Positions 5,458 through 6,346 of a DNA stretch of 6,346 nt are shown piece after piece. The number at the start of each line of letters is the position of its first letter. Positions within the stretch are counted from its first letter, which is position 1. The stretch comes from Reyranella sp. GTDB taxonomy: Bacteria > Pseudomonadota > Alphaproteobacteria > Reyranellales > Reyranellaceae. Below the pieces are notes generated by a model. That model ran no database searches, was not told where the DNA came from, and saw only the letters and a list, made by a program, of their open reading frames with translations. Position numbers and translations under genes: made by a program. The stretch covers positions 1-6,346 of the forward strand of contig JADHLS010000318.1 of the NCBI GenBank assembly GCA_016780605.1, given 5' to 3'.

Positions 5458-6346
5458 CTACTCAGCTGCGATCGCCAGGGGCGTTCCAACCGATGCGCCC
5501 ACCTCCAACCCCTGGAGCCGGGGAAGAACCTCTCTTGCGAACAGGCGCATATTCGCTTGAGCCATCTCGTGTGGCATTCCGCCAAAACTGAAAATCCCAA
5601 TGAAACCGGCGCAATCGGTGAGATGTTGATATTGCAGCATCTGGTCGTAGACCTGCTGTGGCGTCCCGCGTACCTGCAGGTCCGCAAGGAAATTCACAAA
5701 GGCATCGACGCCGTGCTTTCGTATGTTGTGCGCTAAAGCGCCGTAGTACTCGTATCCTTTGATGTCGGCGAGACCTTCATTGTGAAACTCATAGTGATCA
5801 AGCGCTGAGCGGCTGTAGCCACGGGTGTACTTATCGTGCATTGCGTTCGCTGCTGCCGCATCCTCGTTGCAACAGATGAAGCACGCTACTATCGGCTTTG
5901 GCGGTTCTGCGTTGTTGTGAATTTCGCGATAGATTTCACGATAGGCGTTGAGCTCAGCGACTGTCTTGTCCCAAGGTTTCTGCGCGATGATCAAAAGACC
6001 GACGCCTAGCCGGGCCATGATACGGGCCGACTCCGGAGATACCGCTGAAGCGTAAACGCGTCCCTTGAAGCTGCAGTGCGGAGTTGGCCGAATCGCTGTC
6101 CTTGGTTGGCGGTAAAGCTGGCCTGCGCTCTCGATCCAACCCGTCTCCAAGGCGTTTAGAATCGCCTCAGAGTATTCCACAAATCGCTGACGGGACTCGC
6201 CCATAGGCGCACGAAAGCCATCGAATTCGATGCGCCCAAGTCCCCGCCCGATGCCCAGAATTGCCCTGCCGTCGGAAACGTGATCGAGGACGGAGACTTC
6301 TTCGGCCAGACGAACCGGATCATGCCAGGGAAGCACCATGACCATA
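5458..6346 (-). CDS. LLM-class flavin-dependent oxidoreductase (luciferase-like), 5' end missing
   Basis: The gene enters from the right edge, and 295 C-terminal residues are visible up to TAG 5460-5458. The visible part starts within the TIM-barrel core of bacterial-luciferase-like monooxygenases: VLPWHDPVRLAEEV (4-17), LDHVSDGRAILGIGRG (20-35) and the family-typical FDGFRAPMGESRQRF (41-55). In full-length relatives of about 350-390 residues this region follows some 80-100 residues, so the first Met seen here is internal and not the start. The family uses FMNH2 or F420 for hydroxylation, Baeyer-Villiger-type or reductive reactions. Which cofactor and reaction apply here cannot be told, since part of the flavin site lies outside. 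It is the first visible gene of the transcript and ends 3 nt before the SDR start. Its GC content is lower than that of the thiolase-like gene. The family is confident; the role is open. Confidence 0.92.
   Translation of the reverse strand, partial: MVMVLPWHDPVRLAEEVSVLDHVSDGRAILGIGRGLGRIEFDGFRAPMGESRQRFVEYSEAILNALETGWIESAGQLYRQPRTAIRPTPHCSFKGRVYASAVSPESARIMARLGVGLLIIAQKPWDKTVAELNAYREIYREIHNNAEPPKPIVACFICCNEDAAAANAMHDKYTRGYSRSALDHYEFHNEGLADIKGYEYYGALAHNIRKHGVDAFVNFLADLQVRGTPQQVYDQMLQYQHLTDCAGFIGIFSFGGMPHEMAQANMRLFAREVLPRLQGLEVGASVGTPLAIAAE

Overview
The window holds seven genes, all read leftwards on the minus strand and packed like one operon. The gaps, from right to left, are 3, 15, 77, 12, 14 and 12 nt. 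The two end genes run off the window. The DNA is GC-rich, with clear Shine-Dalgarno sites and SCP-x/Ltp2-type thiolase, DUF35 and Baeyer-Villiger families. This fits a catabolically versatile soil or aquatic bacterium, such as an alphaproteobacterium or actinobacterium; I lean towards a proteobacterium but cannot settle it. I see no RNA genes, mobile elements, CRISPR arrays, promoter or terminator.

Order in the direction of transcription: (1) 5458-6346, a luciferase-like (LLM) flavin-dependent oxidoreductase lacking its N-terminus; (2) 4657-5454, a classical SDR dehydrogenase of BadH-like appearance; (3) 3196-4641, a Baeyer-Villiger/flavin-containing monooxygenase with a GTG start; (4) 2207-3118, an alpha/beta hydrolase of the hormone-sensitive-lipase (HSL) family; (5) 938-2194, a thiolase-fold protein without the thiolase cysteine that resembles the steroid side-chain aldolase Ltp2; (6) 402-923, a stand-alone zinc-ribbon/OB-fold (DUF35) protein, the expected partner of (5); (7) 1-389, the N-terminal part of a quinone-oxidoreductase-like MDR protein, carrying two opposite single-base frameshifts that cancel.

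Inferred joint role: catabolism of an alicyclic, terpenoid or steroid-like compound. The thiolase-like/DUF35 pair would split a beta-hydroxyacyl-CoA (or the SDR would oxidise an alcohol) to give a ketone. The Baeyer-Villiger enzyme would turn the ketone into a lactone or ester, and the hydrolase would open it. The substrate cannot be read from the sequence.

The most notable points are the Ltp2-like active site (Tyr299 and Tyr349 in place of thiolase residues) beside a separate DUF35 protein, the compensated double frameshift in the leftmost gene, and a visible GC mosaic: the thiolase-like and DUF35 genes are much richer in GC than the hydrolase and LLM genes.
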